From contig NZ_JAEHJZ010000035.1 of NCBI RefSeq assembly GCF_016469035.1, positions 18,675-82,674 of the forward strand: a DNA stretch of 64,000 nucleotides, in the 5' to 3' direction. Both the position numbers and the translations under genes were made by a program. This DNA comes from Gelidibacter salicanalis. Lineage in GTDB: Bacteria; Bacteroidota; Bacteroidia; Flavobacteriales; Flavobacteriaceae. This document shows, piece by piece, positions 54,337-63,885 of this stretch. The notes under the pieces are model-generated. The model was not told the DNA's origin and searched no databases. It saw nothing but the letters and a program-made list of their open reading frames with translations. Every line of letters starts with the position of its first letter. Position 1 is the first letter of the stretch.

Positions 54337-55545
54337 TTACTGCACCAACTCCCCTTTAAAAGCCTTCTGCAACAAACAATTAAATAAATTTTCACTTTCT
54401 TTTAGCTCTTGTTGTGCTAATTCTTTTTGCCGTTCTATCAATGCTATTTTTTCTGCGAATTGGTTTTGGAGTGCGATTTGAGGAACTATAATTTCAAATG
54501 TCTCTAATTGCTCTTTAGTAATTGACTCTCTTGTTGCTGCATTACTTGAACCTACACCTATAAATTTCACTTTACTATTTGGGGAAATTATTAAGTGTAA
54601 TAGAAAAACGGGGTTTAATATATTTTTCTTACTTCTTAAAATAGAAACGTGCTGATTTACTCTTGCCGGCAAAATTTCATCGGGAACTATTGCGCATCTT
54701 GCAACGGACGCACCAGTTATATTTATTAGCACGTCATCCTTCTTGATTGTAACGTTTTTTAATTTTGCTGCTTGGTCTTCATTGATAAGTGCTAAATCTT
54801 TTAGTTTAAATTTATTGTCGTGAATATTTAAACTTCTTATTAATGACATACCTTCTTTTTCATAGGCCTCCTTTCCTCCTCTAGGTGTTGCGCCGCTTCC
54901 AATTTTCGTAGTGAGTTTCTTTAAATTTAAGGTGTTCCAATTCATTTGATTAATCACTGGATCCCCAAACATCTCCAAAAATATAGACTGGGCTAGCAAG
55001 TCGTATTCTGTGAGTAGTTGTTTGGTTTTATCACGTAAGGCTGCGGCATCGTCTAAAATTTGGGCGATGTTTTGTTGGGTTTTTAGCGGTAGGAGGGGGA
55101 TTTCTAAAGAACCCAATCTCTTTTTAGTAATTCTTCTTCTAGTAGTTCCTGTACTTTGCCTATCAATCTCACTTCTATTAAATGGGCTATTAATCATATA
55201 AGCTAGATAAGGTGTACAGACATCTTTAGTTGGCCGGATAATGCAAACATCGACTGCTGTAACAAACTTCTCTGTCCCTTCTAAAGGAAAAATACAACAT
55301 CTCCCTAACGGGTCGGGCATTCTTGCTACGAGAATATCTCCTTTTTCTAAAAACGTACATCTTAATTTATTAGCGGTTTCTTTATTCATAAACCTCGCAG
55401 ATTTATTTATAAAGAACCCATCCCCAATATCAGCAAGTTGAATTAATCGTATTTTGCCTTCTGGATCTTGATCTTTTGATTCTATCCAATCTCCATCTTG
55501 AAATAGCCCATCTTTTAAAATATTAGACAATTTATCTTTAACCAT
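54337..55545 (-). CDS. hsdS: Type I restriction-modification specificity subunit
   Basis: 402 residues with two target-recognition domains: about 1-175 (ending LEIPLLPLKTQQNIAQIL) and about 205-375 (ending FEIIVPQIALQNQFAEKI). Each is followed by a conserved coiled-coil spacer, the second ending in LLQKAFKGELVQ, the usual C-terminus. It determines the bipartite DNA target of the methylase and nuclease. It overlaps hsdM by one base. Confidence 0.95.
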   Translation of the reverse strand: MVKDKLSNILKDGLFQDGDWIESKDQDPEGKIRLIQLADIGDGFFINKSARFMNKETANKLRCTFLEKGDILVARMPDPLGRCCIFPLEGTEKFVTAVDVCIIRPTKDVCTPYLAYMINSPFNRSEIDRQSTGTTRRRITKKRLGSLEIPLLPLKTQQNIAQILDDAAALRDKTKQLLTEYDLLAQSIFLEMFGDPVINQMNWNTLNLKKLTTKIGSGATPRGGKEAYEKEGMSLIRSLNIHDNKFKLKDLALINEDQAAKLKNVTIKKDDVLINITGASVARCAIVPDEILPARVNQHVSILRSKKNILNPVFLLHLIISPNSKVKFIGVGSSNAATRESITKEQLETFEIIVPQIALQNQFAEKIALIERQKELAQQELKESENLFNCLLQKAFKGELVQ

Positions 55546-57092
55546 TAAGCTTGAATTTGTTTCATTAATAAACCTCTCTCTTCATTGAGCTTTCTCAACC
55601 GTTCCATAATTATCTCTGGCTCATCATACTCCACCTCCTCATAAACTATCTCTTTATAGCGGTTGATGGACAAATCCCAATCGTTGGCTTTGATTTCTTT
55701 AAATGGCACTAAAAAGGATTGGTCGGTACGTTTGCGTTGGGCTTCGGTAGATTGCTTCGGGTATTTTAATGAGGCAAAACGTTTGATGATATCGGGTAAA
55801 TTAAACTTGTCGTGTAAGTTTTTAAGGTCTTCGACTGCGCTCAGACCGTCCTCGATATCGCCAAAAGAGAAGGCTTCAAAAACATCGGCATCTACCAATA
55901 AGTTACGTTTTTGATCTAAAGATTTTCCGTCTGCTAGCATATCGTAAAACCATACGTTGTCAGTCCCGCCATTATCGGTTTTGATAAATATGATAATGGC
56001 AGTACTCACTCCAGAATAGGGTTGAAAAATACCACTTGGTAAGGAAATTACGGCTTCCAGTTTATGGTTGGCTACAATTTCTTCACGGATGCTTGTGTAC
56101 GCTTTTCCACTCCCAAACATCACACCGTCTGGTACAATTACAGCCGCACGTCCCCCTTTTTTGAGTTGGCGTAACATTAATGCTAAAAATAGGAGTTCGG
56201 TTTTTGTGGTATCGGTTACATTACGCAGTCCTGGGGCAATGCTCTCTTTGTCAATGGTACCTTTAAATGGTGGGTTCGCCAAAATCAAAGTATAGGCATC
56301 GCTGATGTCATTGTCTTTACTTATGGCATCCACATCGATGATATTAGGTTCTTCCACACCATGTAAGAATAAGTTCATAGACGCAATACGCAACATGGTG
56401 GCGTCGAACTCGCTGCCACTAAACATGTCTTTATTGATATGTTCACGATGTTTGTCCAGCTCCGTAACATCGTAGTGTTTGTCAATATATTCTTTAGCCG
56501 CCACTAAAAAACCTGCCGTTCCTGCTGCAGGATCCGAAATGGTATCTTCTAAAGTGGGCTGCATCATTTGAACCATCATCTTGATGATATGGCGTGGGGT
56601 TCTAAACTGACCTGCTGTGCCACCACCTTCTAATTTAGAAAGAAGATATTCGTAAATATCGCCTTTTATGTCTTGGTTGGACATATCCAGTCGCTCCAAT
56701 TTTTCCATAACTTGGTCTAAGACGGCTGGCTTAGAAATGCCAAAAGTGGCACCTTTCATATAGGTACTGAACAGGCTTTTTTCACTTCCTAATGAGCGGA
56801 TGAATGGAAAAATGCCATCGACCGTATTACTGAAAATGGCATGTCGTTCATTAACGTCCATTTCCTTTAAATTCTTCCATCGGAAATCTTGTTGGTCAGC
56901 TCCAAAAATGGGTGTAAATTCTTTGTTCAAACGTTTTGACATGCGCTCATTACGGGTTTCGGTCTCATCCAAATCTTTGATAAAGATGAGATAGGTCAAC
57001 TGCTCAACAATGGTAATGGTATTGGATATGCCGCCCGTCCAAAAGGTATTCCAGATTTGGTCTATTTGTGATTTTAATTCTCCTGTGATCAT
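55545..57092 (-). CDS. hsdM: Type I restriction-modification methylase subunit
   Basis: 515 residues. Helical HsdM_N (about 5-130), SAM motif I region ISDPAAGTAGFLV (about 185), catalytic ANPPF in LILANPPFKGT (about 275), and a C-terminal tail that clasps HsdS. N6-adenine methylation protects self DNA from HsdR. It is 9 bp downstream of the DUF2130 gene, so the WYL-controlled operon and the hsd operon may be continuous. Confidence 0.96.
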   Translation of the reverse strand: MITGELKSQIDQIWNTFWTGGISNTITIVEQLTYLIFIKDLDETETRNERMSKRLNKEFTPIFGADQQDFRWKNLKEMDVNERHAIFSNTVDGIFPFIRSLGSEKSLFSTYMKGATFGISKPAVLDQVMEKLERLDMSNQDIKGDIYEYLLSKLEGGGTAGQFRTPRHIIKMMVQMMQPTLEDTISDPAAGTAGFLVAAKEYIDKHYDVTELDKHREHINKDMFSGSEFDATMLRIASMNLFLHGVEEPNIIDVDAISKDNDISDAYTLILANPPFKGTIDKESIAPGLRNVTDTTKTELLFLALMLRQLKKGGRAAVIVPDGVMFGSGKAYTSIREEIVANHKLEAVISLPSGIFQPYSGVSTAIIIFIKTDNGGTDNVWFYDMLADGKSLDQKRNLLVDADVFEAFSFGDIEDGLSAVEDLKNLHDKFNLPDIIKRFASLKYPKQSTEAQRKRTDQSFLVPFKEIKANDWDLSINRYKEIVYEEVEYDEPEIIMERLRKLNEERGLLMKQIQA

Positions 57093-57101
57093 GTATCGTA
57101 A

Positions 57102-58385
57102 TTAGGAATTATTGCTTAAATTATTGAATTTTAGGGTCATGGTTGGATTCCCATGAGTTAACTTTTTGATGGTTAAATCGTCTGTCTTATTGTTTGCCAA
57201 ACGTAAGTTATTTACAGATGACAACAATGCATCTTTGGTTTTTTGTAGATGAGTCATGGTTTTATCAATCTCATCTATAGCTGTTTTAAATTGGCGACTT
57301 GCTAAGTCATAGTTTCTTGAAAAGCCAGTTTTGAAGTCGTTTATTTTATCTTCAAAGTTAGTAATGTCGACATTTTGGTTTCGCACCAAACTTAACTCAG
57401 CTTTGTATTGTAAGGATTTCATGCCAGCATTTCTTAAAAGTGTAATGATAGGAATAAAAAACTGCGGACGTACTACATACATTTTATCATATTTGTAAGA
57501 CACATCTACAATGCCGGTATTATAAAACTCGCAATCCGACTCTAACAGAGTAACTAATACGGCATACTCACAGCCTTTATCCTTCCTATCCTTATCTAGT
57601 TTTGCAAAGAAATCTTCATTTTTCTTTTTTGAAGCTGTTAGGTCGTTTTCATTCTTCATTTCAAACATAATAGAAATGATTTCATTACCGTTTTCATCAA
57701 GTTCTCTATAGATATAATCGCCTTTGGTTCCTTGAGAAGCATCGTTATCTTTTTCAAAATATGCATTTTGAAATGCCGTTGCTCTTAGCTTATTAAATTC
57801 GATTTCGCAATGTTGTTCCAAGGTCTCTCCAAGCATTTTAGTAGAGAGCTTTTGCTTATAGTCTTTTAGACGCTCTATTTCTTCCTCTTTTAGCTTGATA
57901 GCTTCATCCTTATGCTCAAGCTTGTTTTTAAATTGCTCCTTTAAAGAGCTTTCCAAAAGCGCTCTTTCAGTTTCCTTAGATTTCAAATCATTGATAAGTT
58001 GATCTCTTTCTTTTTCAATAGCGGTGACTGCATTTGAAACTTCTAATTGTCTTTGTAATTCCGCATTTTCGATCTTGGATTGTAAATCATGAATTTGTTT
58101 CTCTTTTTTTGAAACCTCCTCAATTAATTCTGATCTACTTCTATGTTTTAATGCTTCTATTTCACTCTGCTTTTCTGCTAATTTTTGTTGGAAAGCAATA
58201 TTCAATTCAGACTCTTTTAGCTGAAGGGCTGCCTGCTTTTCTTTATTAGCCGACTCCAAACGATTGTTAAGCTCATCTTGAAATTGCTGGTCCCTCACCT
58301 GCTTAACAATATCTGTGTAGACACTGTCATCTACCTTAAAAACTTCTTTGCAATTTGGGCATTTTACGTTTGTGCTTGTATTCAT
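57102..58385 (-). CDS. DUF2130 protein: zinc ribbon, coiled coil and PD-(D/E)xK-like domain
   Basis: 427 residues. N-terminal KCPNCKEVFKV (CxxC), a long coiled coil (about 30-190), then the DUF2130 domain (about 195-340): GTKGDYIYRELDENGNEI and ISIMFEMKNE give the spacing D...E-x-K of the PD-(D/E)xK nuclease fold. A short helical end follows. The family is of unknown role and often found beside RM genes. Here it is between the response-regulator-like gene and hsdM, with a 9-bp gap to hsdM. Confidence 0.85.
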   Translation of the reverse strand: MNTSTNVKCPNCKEVFKVDDSVYTDIVKQVRDQQFQDELNNRLESANKEKQAALQLKESELNIAFQQKLAEKQSEIEALKHRSRSELIEEVSKKEKQIHDLQSKIENAELQRQLEVSNAVTAIEKERDQLINDLKSKETERALLESSLKEQFKNKLEHKDEAIKLKEEEIERLKDYKQKLSTKMLGETLEQHCEIEFNKLRATAFQNAYFEKDNDASQGTKGDYIYRELDENGNEIISIMFEMKNENDLTASKKKNEDFFAKLDKDRKDKGCEYAVLVTLLESDCEFYNTGIVDVSYKYDKMYVVRPQFFIPIITLLRNAGMKSLQYKAELSLVRNQNVDITNFEDKINDFKTGFSRNYDLASRQFKTAIDEIDKTMTHLQKTKDALLSSVNNLRLANNKTDDLTIKKLTHGNPTMTLKFNNLSNNS

Positions 58386-58449
58386 AGCTTTAAGTATTAA
58401 TGATTATGAAACAAATGTATGATTGAAGTGTGCAGAGTGATTGCAGAGT

Positions 58450-59607
58450 TTATTCGGTGAAAATTTCGTCTATGTATGTTCTTGTACCGTCCGGACTTGG
58501 TTTCGTTGTTACTTTTATAATTTGATCAAGCTTTAAAATGTGTTTTTCCATTTTATAATCTGGAATTTTAATTGTCTTAGTTTTATCATCTGCTTCAAAA
58601 ACACCCCAGCCACTATTTTGAATTTCTATCACTTTCCCGGAAATAGAATCTATTGGCGCAGTAAACTTTCTTAGTTCCCATTTCTCTTGATTTAAATTCT
58701 TATCTGGATTATCATCTAAGAAATCTTTCATGTATTCGAGAATATCCAGTAGCAGATAAACAGTGCTCTTATAAAGGTTATGATTTTTACTTAAAGATAG
58801 ATATTCATCCGCTCGTAGCTTTTTTCCGTTATCATGAGAGCCGTCCTGAGTTATATTTAACAGTCTATAAATATTCTCTGCCACCATGGGATGAATCAAT
58901 TCTGCTTGATACACATAACTACTATTAAGTCCTGAAAGAAAAATACTTGAGCCATTAATTCCTCCTTCTTCCTTTCTAACTTCATCAGGTATTAATCCGA
59001 TCTCATTTAATTTATCGAAAAGGGCTTCAAGAATTTTCCTCATAGGATTCAGCATATCCTGGGCTACCTCAATTTTTTCTGGATTCTCTATATCTCTAAC
59101 CAATTTAAGAACCCTATTGAATTGTTTTTTACCTAAATATGCACCCGTACACATCTCAAAGGGATTAAAATATTTATACTTTAGCTTAGTTAGCTCTCTG
59201 TTCTCACAAGCATCTATCAGCATTTTAAAAAGTTCATCTTCATCTTCATCAACACCCTTGTTAAACACATGTGGAAACGCATTATTAAATTCTGGTGATG
59301 CGTATGTTGTTGCTTGTCCTGTTAGCACAAAATAGGCAATTGTATTATCCAAATCTCTAATTCTATCTTTTGTCTTATGCACCCACCATGTGTCTTCGGT
59401 TCCAGGTACATCAGTTTCATTTTCAAAAAATTTAGCATCTAATAAAACAGCGTCATACTTTGAAAGATTCGTTTCAAGTTCTCCGCAGCCTCCACTCATT
59501 GATTTGAATGGCCATAGTTGAATATCATAATCTGTAGCTGTCTTATGAACGGCAGATAGATCTTCATGCTGATCATCAATCCAAAGTACATTGTATTTTT
59601 TACTCAT
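58450..59607 (-). CDS. Receiver-domain protein paired with the methyltransferase-kinase
   Basis: 385 residues. The receiver has all key residues: VLWIDDQ (acid pair near 11-12), VLLDAKF (phospho-acceptor Asp near 57), FVLTGQ (Thr near 96) and FNKGVD (Lys near 117). Residues 130-290 form a helical domain with no recognisable DNA-binding motif (DPARKEEGG-like...). The C-terminal ~70 residues look like a small beta barrel (VIEIQNSGWGVFEADDKTKT...), possibly RNA- or nucleic-acid-binding. It overlaps the kinase-fusion gene by 8 nt, so they are a co-translated pair. Confidence 0.75.
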   Translation of the reverse strand: MSKKYNVLWIDDQHEDLSAVHKTATDYDIQLWPFKSMSGGCGELETNLSKYDAVLLDAKFFENETDVPGTEDTWWVHKTKDRIRDLDNTIAYFVLTGQATTYASPEFNNAFPHVFNKGVDEDEDELFKMLIDACENRELTKLKYKYFNPFEMCTGAYLGKKQFNRVLKLVRDIENPEKIEVAQDMLNPMRKILEALFDKLNEIGLIPDEVRKEEGGINGSSIFLSGLNSSYVYQAELIHPMVAENIYRLLNITQDGSHDNGKKLRADEYLSLSKNHNLYKSTVYLLLDILEYMKDFLDDNPDKNLNQEKWELRKFTAPIDSISGKVIEIQNSGWGVFEADDKTKTIKIPDYKMEKHILKLDQIIKVTTKPSPDGTRTYIDEIFTE

Positions 59608-62053
59608 TTATCATAGGTATTATTGGGAAACTAAATCTAAAGATAACAGGAAATATATCCTCTTCATTTAAGGTTAACTCCCAATCTGGATTGTCAAAAT
59701 ATGAAGCGATTCTATTAATATCATAACCGCCTAAACCAGAGCCATTATCTACACTGCTGGTAGAAAATTTGGCAATGAATTTTTCTTTACTAAAATTTTC
59801 GGGAAAAGGCAACCCATTGTTTTTCATTTCTATAATCATTAATTCTTCTGTGACTTTTAGTTCAATTATTAAAAGATTTAATTTACTAATATTTTTGAAT
59901 CCATATTTTTCTGCGTTCGAGATGATGTTATCTATTAATATTTGAAATAATGTGAGATTGGCCAATATCGCTTTTCCCTTAATTTCATCATTTGATGCTT
60001 GTTCAAAATGCAGGGTGAATTTATCTCGAGAACTTTTAAGACCTCTTAAAACTTTCTGTATGTCTTTAACCGATATAGGAGTTAATTCGTGATTTTCTAA
60101 TACTAATCCTTTTTCACCCTTTTCGAGGATGGCACTAATGTGATTAATATCTTCCTTAATCTGTATAAGATCATTTATAAGACTCGTTTTGTATCGTTCT
60201 GCATATTGTTTTTTAACTTCATCAAAACCGCTAGTATCATTTGATTCGAAAAACCGAATTAAACTTTTAGCATTAGATAAAATATTTTGTCTTGGTGTGC
60301 CTAAAGAATGCTTTAATGATGCAAACTCATCAAAACTTTTAACTTCTTGTCCATGGGCTAAAGCATTTCTCTCCTTTTGAAGTACTTTGAATTTTTCAGA
60401 AAGTTCTAATATACCCTTGACCTTAGCTGTTTGCTCCTCAATAGTTGGTACATCAATCTTAATTTCAAAAAAATCGTCTCTATTTAAGGATGTTACAGCG
60501 CCAGGGTTTTGAAATGCTGCTACCTGCTTAAGAACTTTTGTCGATCTTAATTCACTAATTAAATAATGAGGGTCAACCTTAAAATTATTTGAATGTACTT
60601 TAATAGCAACCACGTCTATTCCAATAAAAATTGGCACACCCTTATATTCAAATAAGGTAGGTTTTAGAGATTTCCATCTCATAGAAATAAGAATACAATT
60701 ACTGTCTATCCTATTAGAATGAAAAGGAAGCTCTCTTTCCTTTATTTCATCTAAATTTAATAGGTAGGAAACGTCATTGTCTTTAAGATTACTAGTACGA
60801 ACAAATTTTCCCTTAGTTTTATTTTCATTACCAACTCTTTGTCCTCTTATTGGCTGTACTAATTCATATAGCGAAACACCATTAAAATCTTCTAAAAAAT
60901 ATCTTTTAATATTTAAATTATAGTGGTTTTGCCTTACTTGATCGATTGACACTTCCATAACAGTTTTGGAACGACTAAATTCATTTAAGTGATCAAGTAA
61001 TCTATCTACGTCAAGATGCTTTTCTCGTTTATTTTCATTATTTAGAAAAGAGGAAGCATCAATCAGTTTAATAACTCGATTAGAAATCCTCTTTCGTGTT
61101 AAAATCATTATACATACTGGGATTCCGGTATGTTTTAAAATTCCATCAGGTAAAGAAACTATAGTTTCGATTAACCCTTCCTCAACTAAATATTCTCGAA
61201 ATCTTTGCTCTTCACCACCTTTAAATAGTAATCCTTGAGAAATCACACAAGCAACTTTTCCGTCAAAATTGATAGACTTTAAACCTTTATTTATAACGTA
61301 GGTTTCTGCAGTCATTCTTTTCCTGCCAAATTGATCTGCGATAAAAGAATCAATTTTATAATTAAATGGCGGATTAGATACTATTAAGTCAAAATCTTTG
61401 AATTCCGGCCAGTTATTTATAGAATCCTCAACCCTGTAATCGATATTAAAAGTTCTGGATTTTTCTAACCTAAGTAATCTCAACTTACCTAATGCCCAAG
61501 TAGAATTATTAATTTCTTGTCCGAAATAACTTTCTGCATTATTAAGATATGTGGCAAAAGAAGCTAGTCCCGCAAAGGGGTTAAAGACTTTAGCTCTAGC
61601 TGGAATAACAATTAATTCCATAACTAAGCTACTAATTTCATTAGGCAGTAAAAATTCTCCAGAATGTTTACCCTGAATACTTATCAGCCTAAATAATAGG
61701 TTCTCAAAAACTTTATTAAATACGGACACTGGAATATTGTTCCCTATTTTATCAAACTCTTCTATCATATCTTGAATAGGCCATTCGGGGATATTATTTA
61801 TGATAGGCTTATAGATATGGATGATTTCAAAGTATCTAAAATCGTCCTCTAAAGCATAGAACAATCCTTCGTAATCAACCTCCCTTTTTGTAAATTCTTT
61901 ACCAATGATTCCATCATAGAATGCGGACAAAAGAAATAAATATAGATGGTATTCATCCACAGGTAAAACTTGGCGCAAATTAATTATTGATTGCCAATAT
62001 TGCTCAGTTAACCTTATCACATCTCTATTTTCCATATAATTACCTTCACTCAT
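59600..62053 (-). CDS. N6-DNA methyltransferase / HsdS-like / histidine kinase fusion
   Basis: 817 residues from the ATG at 62053 (TTG at 62062 possible). The N-terminal half is an HsdM-type methylase: helical domain (about 15-150), motif I KVFNPFAGLASFATYL (about 157-172), catalytic SNPPFNY (about 228-234), LPDGILKHTGIPVCIMIL. Residues ~395-560 are a single HsdS-like target-recognition domain (IKIDVPTIEEQTAKVKGIL ends it). Then comes a kinase part: FASLKHSLGTPRQNI (H-box, about 588-600), and HATPase with IDNIISNAEKYGF (N-box) and SSVDNGSGLGGYDI (G-box) at the end. The next gene encodes its likely receiver. I know of no described defence system with this chain of domains. Confidence 0.82.
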   Translation of the reverse strand: MSEGNYMENRDVIRLTEQYWQSIINLRQVLPVDEYHLYLFLLSAFYDGIIGKEFTKREVDYEGLFYALEDDFRYFEIIHIYKPIINNIPEWPIQDMIEEFDKIGNNIPVSVFNKVFENLLFRLISIQGKHSGEFLLPNEISSLVMELIVIPARAKVFNPFAGLASFATYLNNAESYFGQEINNSTWALGKLRLLRLEKSRTFNIDYRVEDSINNWPEFKDFDLIVSNPPFNYKIDSFIADQFGRKRMTAETYVINKGLKSINFDGKVACVISQGLLFKGGEEQRFREYLVEEGLIETIVSLPDGILKHTGIPVCIMILTRKRISNRVIKLIDASSFLNNENKREKHLDVDRLLDHLNEFSRSKTVMEVSIDQVRQNHYNLNIKRYFLEDFNGVSLYELVQPIRGQRVGNENKTKGKFVRTSNLKDNDVSYLLNLDEIKERELPFHSNRIDSNCILISMRWKSLKPTLFEYKGVPIFIGIDVVAIKVHSNNFKVDPHYLISELRSTKVLKQVAAFQNPGAVTSLNRDDFFEIKIDVPTIEEQTAKVKGILELSEKFKVLQKERNALAHGQEVKSFDEFASLKHSLGTPRQNILSNAKSLIRFFESNDTSGFDEVKKQYAERYKTSLINDLIQIKEDINHISAILEKGEKGLVLENHELTPISVKDIQKVLRGLKSSRDKFTLHFEQASNDEIKGKAILANLTLFQILIDNIISNAEKYGFKNISKLNLLIIELKVTEELMIIEMKNNGLPFPENFSKEKFIAKFSTSSVDNGSGLGGYDINRIASYFDNPDWELTLNEEDIFPVIFRFSFPIIPMINE

Positions 62054-62084
62054 AAACTTCAATTAATATAACTTTGCAAATTAA

Positions 62085-62111
62085 CAAATGTAATATGCAA
62101 TGTATTTGCAT
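62085..62111 (-). promoter_or_regulatory. Possible promoter/operator of the methyltransferase-kinase gene
   Basis: On the minus strand TACATTTG (62092-62085) fits the TAnnTTTG -7 box about 32 bp before the ATG at 62053; no TTG is found at the ideal spacing. Overlapping it is the inverted repeat ATGCAA-TGTAT-TTGCAT (62095-62111). Confidence 0.4.
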
Positions 62112-62113
62112 AG

Positions 62114-63118
62114 TTACAAATCATAAAATTGATTCATTGCTTTTGTCTGTTCTCGCATTTTTATTTTTAGCTCTTCTGGTTCCAATACCTCAACATCTTG
62201 GCCATAGGATAAAATCTGCTGAACCAACTCATTGTTCATAATAGTATCAAACCAAACTTGATCTTCTTTATTTTCTTCTTCGAAAAACTCTTCGTAATCC
62301 GGTTGAAATGGTTTTGTCTTGAAATACTTTTCTCTACCATTGTAAAAACGTAGAACGACTTTCACAACTTCTTCATCTGCTGGTCTTACCACACCCACCA
62401 TCGTTCTAAAAAACGTATCCCAGTCCTTATCTGACTCGACATAATCCTTATCTTCAAGAACTTTAAAACCAATCAGCCTTTCATCTAATGGGATACTCCA
62501 TTGCTGAATACTTTTCGAACTATTCAACCCAAATACAAACCACCTTCTGTTGTATTGTTTAAGTATATGTGGATGAAATTCAAAAACCTTCGACTCCTGA
62601 TATTTGAACCCTTTATAACTAATTTGAAGTACTTCCTTTTTCTTAATGGCTAAATAAAGTGGTTTCAGATGTTGAATACCTTTATATTCTTCGTTTTGGT
62701 CGTAAAACAGGATTTTGGAGATTTCCGTTTCTTGATCTTCATCGTCCTGAAACTTGATCAAAGCTTCGGCCAGTTTATCGTACTTAGGATGATTTTCAAA
62801 ACGACTTAATAACTGCTGCGCGGCATCAATTAAATATTGTTCATGACCCAATAATGGACGTTGTGCAATTGAGAATTTCTGATCGGTATATTTTAAAACA
62901 CGAATATTATCGGGTAATGGTGCGCCAAAACCATTTTCTTTATCTCTAAATACTTTAAGATCATCTCGCAAAGTTCTAGTTGAAATGCCGTCCCCTGGAT
63001 ATAACTCGGCAATACCCTCATTCACGAAATTCAGTAATTCCTCAAAATTGAAGGACTTATTGCGAAAGCAATAGTCTAGAATATTATATCTTAAATGTGC
63101 GTGGGTGCTGTTGGCCAT
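62114..63118 (-). CDS. WYL-domain transcriptional regulator of the defence operon
   Basis: 334 residues. N-terminal winged helix (about 5-75; RYNILDYCFRNKSFNFEELL, GISTRTLRDDLKVF), WYL core (about 140-230; LYLAIKKKEVLQISYKGFKYQESK, FHPHILKQYNRRWFVFG) and a C-terminal WCX-like part. WYL regulators (BrxR/CapW types) commonly repress phage-defence operons and respond to nucleic-acid or nucleotide ligands. It is the first gene of the leftward operon; a perfect palindrome lies upstream at 63185-63210. Confidence 0.92.
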   Translation of the reverse strand: MANSTHAHLRYNILDYCFRNKSFNFEELLNFVNEGIAELYPGDGISTRTLRDDLKVFRDKENGFGAPLPDNIRVLKYTDQKFSIAQRPLLGHEQYLIDAAQQLLSRFENHPKYDKLAEALIKFQDDEDQETEISKILFYDQNEEYKGIQHLKPLYLAIKKKEVLQISYKGFKYQESKVFEFHPHILKQYNRRWFVFGLNSSKSIQQWSIPLDERLIGFKVLEDKDYVESDKDWDTFFRTMVGVVRPADEEVVKVVLRFYNGREKYFKTKPFQPDYEEFFEEENKEDQVWFDTIMNNELVQQILSYGQDVEVLEPEELKIKMREQTKAMNQFYDL

Positions 63119-63184
63119 AATAACATTAAAGTCATCACTAAGAAGTTCTAAGAAAAGCTTTTCTAGTCAGTGATTGTATTAATC

Positions 63185-63210
63185 TATAAATATAGAAATC
63201 TATATTTATA
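63185..63210. promoter_or_regulatory. Perfect 26-bp palindrome, probable WYL operator
   Basis: TATAAATATAGA (63185-63196) and TCTATATTTATA (63199-63210) are exact reverse complements with AA between. It lies 67 bp upstream of the WYL start codon, in a gene-free region, the expected site for a dimeric repressor. Confidence 0.65.
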
Positions 63211-63483
63211 TAAGATTGAAATTATTGGTATTTGAAGATATGCATAGACCATTAGATTCACACTATTACTTTATGTATCGATTTCTATGGAATCTACACA
63301 TATCCCAATATCGTTGTGTTAGATATAAATACATTATTATATGCAATCACATGGTTAGTCAATGTCACACTTGTGACACCACTTTTGTTCTGTTTTTCCT
63401 AACAAACATGCTCAAATATAAGAAAATAGTATCCTGTGATAATCATTTAATCCAATTAAAAAAACAATGCTGTTATTACATGA

Positions 63484-63645
63484 TACTTAAGAAAATACAG
63501 CTTTAGAATCGTCGAAGACAGGAAACAATTTGAGGATATCGACCAAGCAAAGATTGACGAATTCAAAGGTGCTGATGGTAATTCATATGATCATCTATTA
63601 ACCGCTGGAAAGTGCGTTCCTTTTTGGACTAACTACAATTTTTGA
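63484..63645 (+). pseudogene. C-terminal remnant of an unidentified gene
   Basis: In frame from 63484, without a start codon, is a stop-free stretch reading ...SFRIVEDRKQFEDIDQAKID... and ending LTAGKCVPFWTNYNF at the TGA 63643-63645. The composition is protein-like, with normal codon use, unlike the AT-rich DNA left of it (63211-63480). It was probably cut when the right end of the island formed. The ORF at 63216-63506 overlaps its start and is not believed. From 63646 to 63739 nothing is seen. Confidence 0.4.
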
Positions 63646-63739
63646 TTAAACTCAACATTGGATTAATCCTTAATCCATTTAATCTGTTACTAATTAACTG
63701 CGTTTACTAACAACCCAAATGTTTATTTAAAAACAACAT

Positions 63740-63751
63740 TATTCTGTACCT

Positions 63752-63761
<10 letters not shown>
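63740..63761. repeat. Tandem 11-mer TATTCTGTACC near attR
   Basis: Copies at 63740-63750 and 63751-63761 match the pair at 21448-21469. They abut and partly overlap the start of the right attachment repeat. Confidence 0.6.

Positions 63762-63885
<124 letters not shown>

Noticed and set aside
63216-63506. 96-codon plus-strand gene
   Set aside because: Cys/Tyr-rich, AT-driven composition with no domain pattern; it starts beside the WYL operator and overlaps a more protein-like remnant in another frame.
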